A stretch of 7,503 bases of DNA from UBA1738 sp045580145 (GTDB lineage Bacteria > Bacillota > Clostridia > UBA1381), in assembly GCA_045580145.1 (NCBI GenBank), contig JAZNNI010000002.1, positions 1 to 7,503 of the forward strand, written 5' to 3'. Position numbers and translations under genes: made by a program. The notes beneath the pieces are model-generated. The model had not been told where the DNA came from. It made no database searches and worked only from the letters and a program-made list of their open reading frames with translations. Below are positions 6,425 through 7,503 of the stretch, in pieces; the first letter of the stretch is position 1, and each line of letters opens with the position of its first letter.

Positions 6425-7503
6425 GTATTTCCGTCTTTTCTTACAGTCTTTAATGTTGCCTTTGTTTCTTTGCCGTCAACTGTTATTGCATTTGCATTTA
6501 CATACTCTGTATCAAACACAAATTCTGTACCGCCATACTTGTAGGCTACACTTTCCAACGTTGAAAGCATTGCATCATCTTTCGGAAGCGAACGAAGTGA
6601 AATACAGTCAATATAAACTGCGGCCTTTACTCCGCTTGCAAGATTATGAGGTGTAGCAAAAATATCAACTGTTTCAGGTACACCTAAAGATGGGTCAATA
6701 TTATCGCAATATTCAAACTCTACTCTCTGCCAGTCAGTTGTAAGCTCAAGCTCAATCCATGCAGTATTTAAGTTTGCAATCAAAGTTCCTGATGCATCAC
6801 GATACTGTCTGAACACAGCGATATTTTTCAAAGTTCCGTCAGTCTTTATCATAAATGAGTACAGATACTTTGTATTATTCTTTGGTTTTACATAGCTTGA
6901 TTTTTTAACCAATATACCCCAGTTTCCGCCAGTTGCGTATGCCGAGCTCCCGCCACTGTATGACTCTGTTGTAACAACAGCCAAATCAGAGTTTCCTGAG
7001 CGGAGAATGGACTTGTCATCACACTCATAAATATCTTCGAGCAAGTTTACAGTATGGTCAAGCATATATACACTTGCAGTTGCTGACGCAACTTCCCTTC
7101 CCCATATATCTGTAAGTGCCGCAATGGTTACATTATGCTTACCAAAAGCTAATGCATCTTTATCAAAATGAGCTGTTATAACAGTTTTTCCATCAACCAA
7201 ACTATGTGTTATTTCTGCTTCCTGCTTGATTCCATCAACTGTTACATATTCATTTGCCTTAACTATATTTGCAGAATTAAAGCTGTAAACCACGTCTATT
7301 CCGCCGACTGCTGTCTGCGCATATGAAGTTTCTTCGCATACAGTTTCCATTTCGCCATCTTCAGGCAGTGCATAAAGCTCAATATCATCAAGCCATATTG
7401 TCTGAGAAAGACCATCTCTGCATCCATATGGTGTAAAGAGAATTGCAAGGTTTGAAAAATCTTCAGTTATTGCACTGTTCGCTGCAACATTTGCAGGGCA
7501 GTC
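6349..7503 (-). CDS. Modular secreted or surface protein with carbohydrate-binding-like and Ig-like modules, 5' end outside window, frameshifted
   Basis: The frame is open to the window edge, giving 384 visible residues; the ATG at 7350 is internal. Modules in order: visible 1-47, the end of a jelly-roll module finishing in IWLDDIELYALPED; about 61-147, an Ig-like module (SbsA/Big-type, with YVTVDG, VITAHFD and a DIWG turn); about 148-309, a complete module resembling CBM4/9-type carbohydrate-binding domains (SFMIKTDG, a central TTDWQRVEFEY strand, closing VYIDCISLRSLP); then a second Ig-like module starting near 310. After residue DGNT (about 6424) the homology leaves this frame, which goes on with unrelated residues to TGA at 6351-6349, and continues in the next frame (6424-6011). 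Any signal peptide or catalytic domain would lie beyond 7503. Likely extracellular and glycan-binding, by module type only. The shift may be a real mutation or a sequence error. Confidence 0.75.
   Translation of the reverse strand, partial: DCPANVAANSAITEDFSNLAILFTPYGCRDGLSQTIWLDDIELYALPEDGEMETVCEETSYAQTAVGGIDVVYSFNSANIVKANEYVTVDGIKQEAEITHSLVDGKTVITAHFDKDALAFGKHNVTIAALTDIWGREVASATASVYMLDHTVNLLEDIYECDDKSILRSGNSDLAVVTTESYSGGSSAYATGGNWGILVKKSSYVKPKNNTKYLYSFMIKTDGTLKNIAVFRQYRDASGTLIANLNTAWIELELTTDWQRVEFEYCDNIDPSLGVPETVDIFATPHNLASGVKAAVYIDCISLRSLPKDDAMLSTLESVAYKYGGTEFVFDTEYVNANAITVDGKETKATLKTVRKDGNTLLQFLMRLSAQAHIQFRFLRRICG

Noticed and set aside
6123..6656. Open frame of 177 codons on the + strand
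   Set aside because: It lies antisense to the modular protein, shows no recognisable domain, and has no convincing ribosome site; the opposite strand has clear protein similarity between its own modules.
1..7503. A new defence, mobile or RNA-based system
   Set aside because: I looked for arrays, clustered short repeats, transposase or recombinase motifs, tRNA-like folds and structured leaders and saw none; the genes belong to known families.

Overview
The window looks like a piece of chromosome from an AT-rich, Gram-positive anaerobe of the class Clostridia, probably a gut or rumen type. This is inferred from the strong AGGAGG-type ribosome binding sites, sigma-A-like promoters with 17-bp spacers, the tandem ABC exporter pair, a GH78-type enzyme of a kind common in gut Firmicutes, and a modular secreted protein. 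No marker gene fixes the species.

Layout. On the + strand, 1-870 is the 3' part of an ABC exporter half-transporter gene. A second, paralogous half-transporter follows 28 nt later (899-2671). Together they most likely form a heterodimeric exporter. At 2683-2712 a strong hairpin separates them from everything else, which lies on the - strand. Reading that strand from the right edge inwards: a large modular secreted protein (7503 down to 6011, 5' end outside the window, broken by a frameshift near 6424); a GH78 alpha-L-rhamnosidase-like protein (5916-3790) with its own promoter; and a cysteine synthase-type PLP enzyme (3645-2716) with its own promoter. The longest stretch without a gene is 3646-3789, which holds a terminator and the cysteine synthase promoter. 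No gene-free stretch exceeds 300 bases.

How the genes relate. The exporter pair is a transcriptional unit of its own and converges on the cysteine synthase gene, so the two need not be linked in function. The GH78-like enzyme has no signal peptide and is probably cytoplasmic. The modular protein carries carbohydrate-binding-like and Ig-like modules and is probably extracellular. The two could serve plant or host glycan use at different steps, but each appears to be separately transcribed, so this is only inference from proximity.

I found no RNA genes, CRISPR arrays, insertion sequences or evident new system. The points most worth a second look are the frameshift in the modular protein, two stretches of perfect DNA identity between the ABC paralogues that suggest gene conversion, the altered spacing of the catalytic motif in the GH78-like enzyme, the altered lysine motif in the cysteine synthase, and a 13-bp inverted repeat that overlaps the -35 box of the GH78 promoter.
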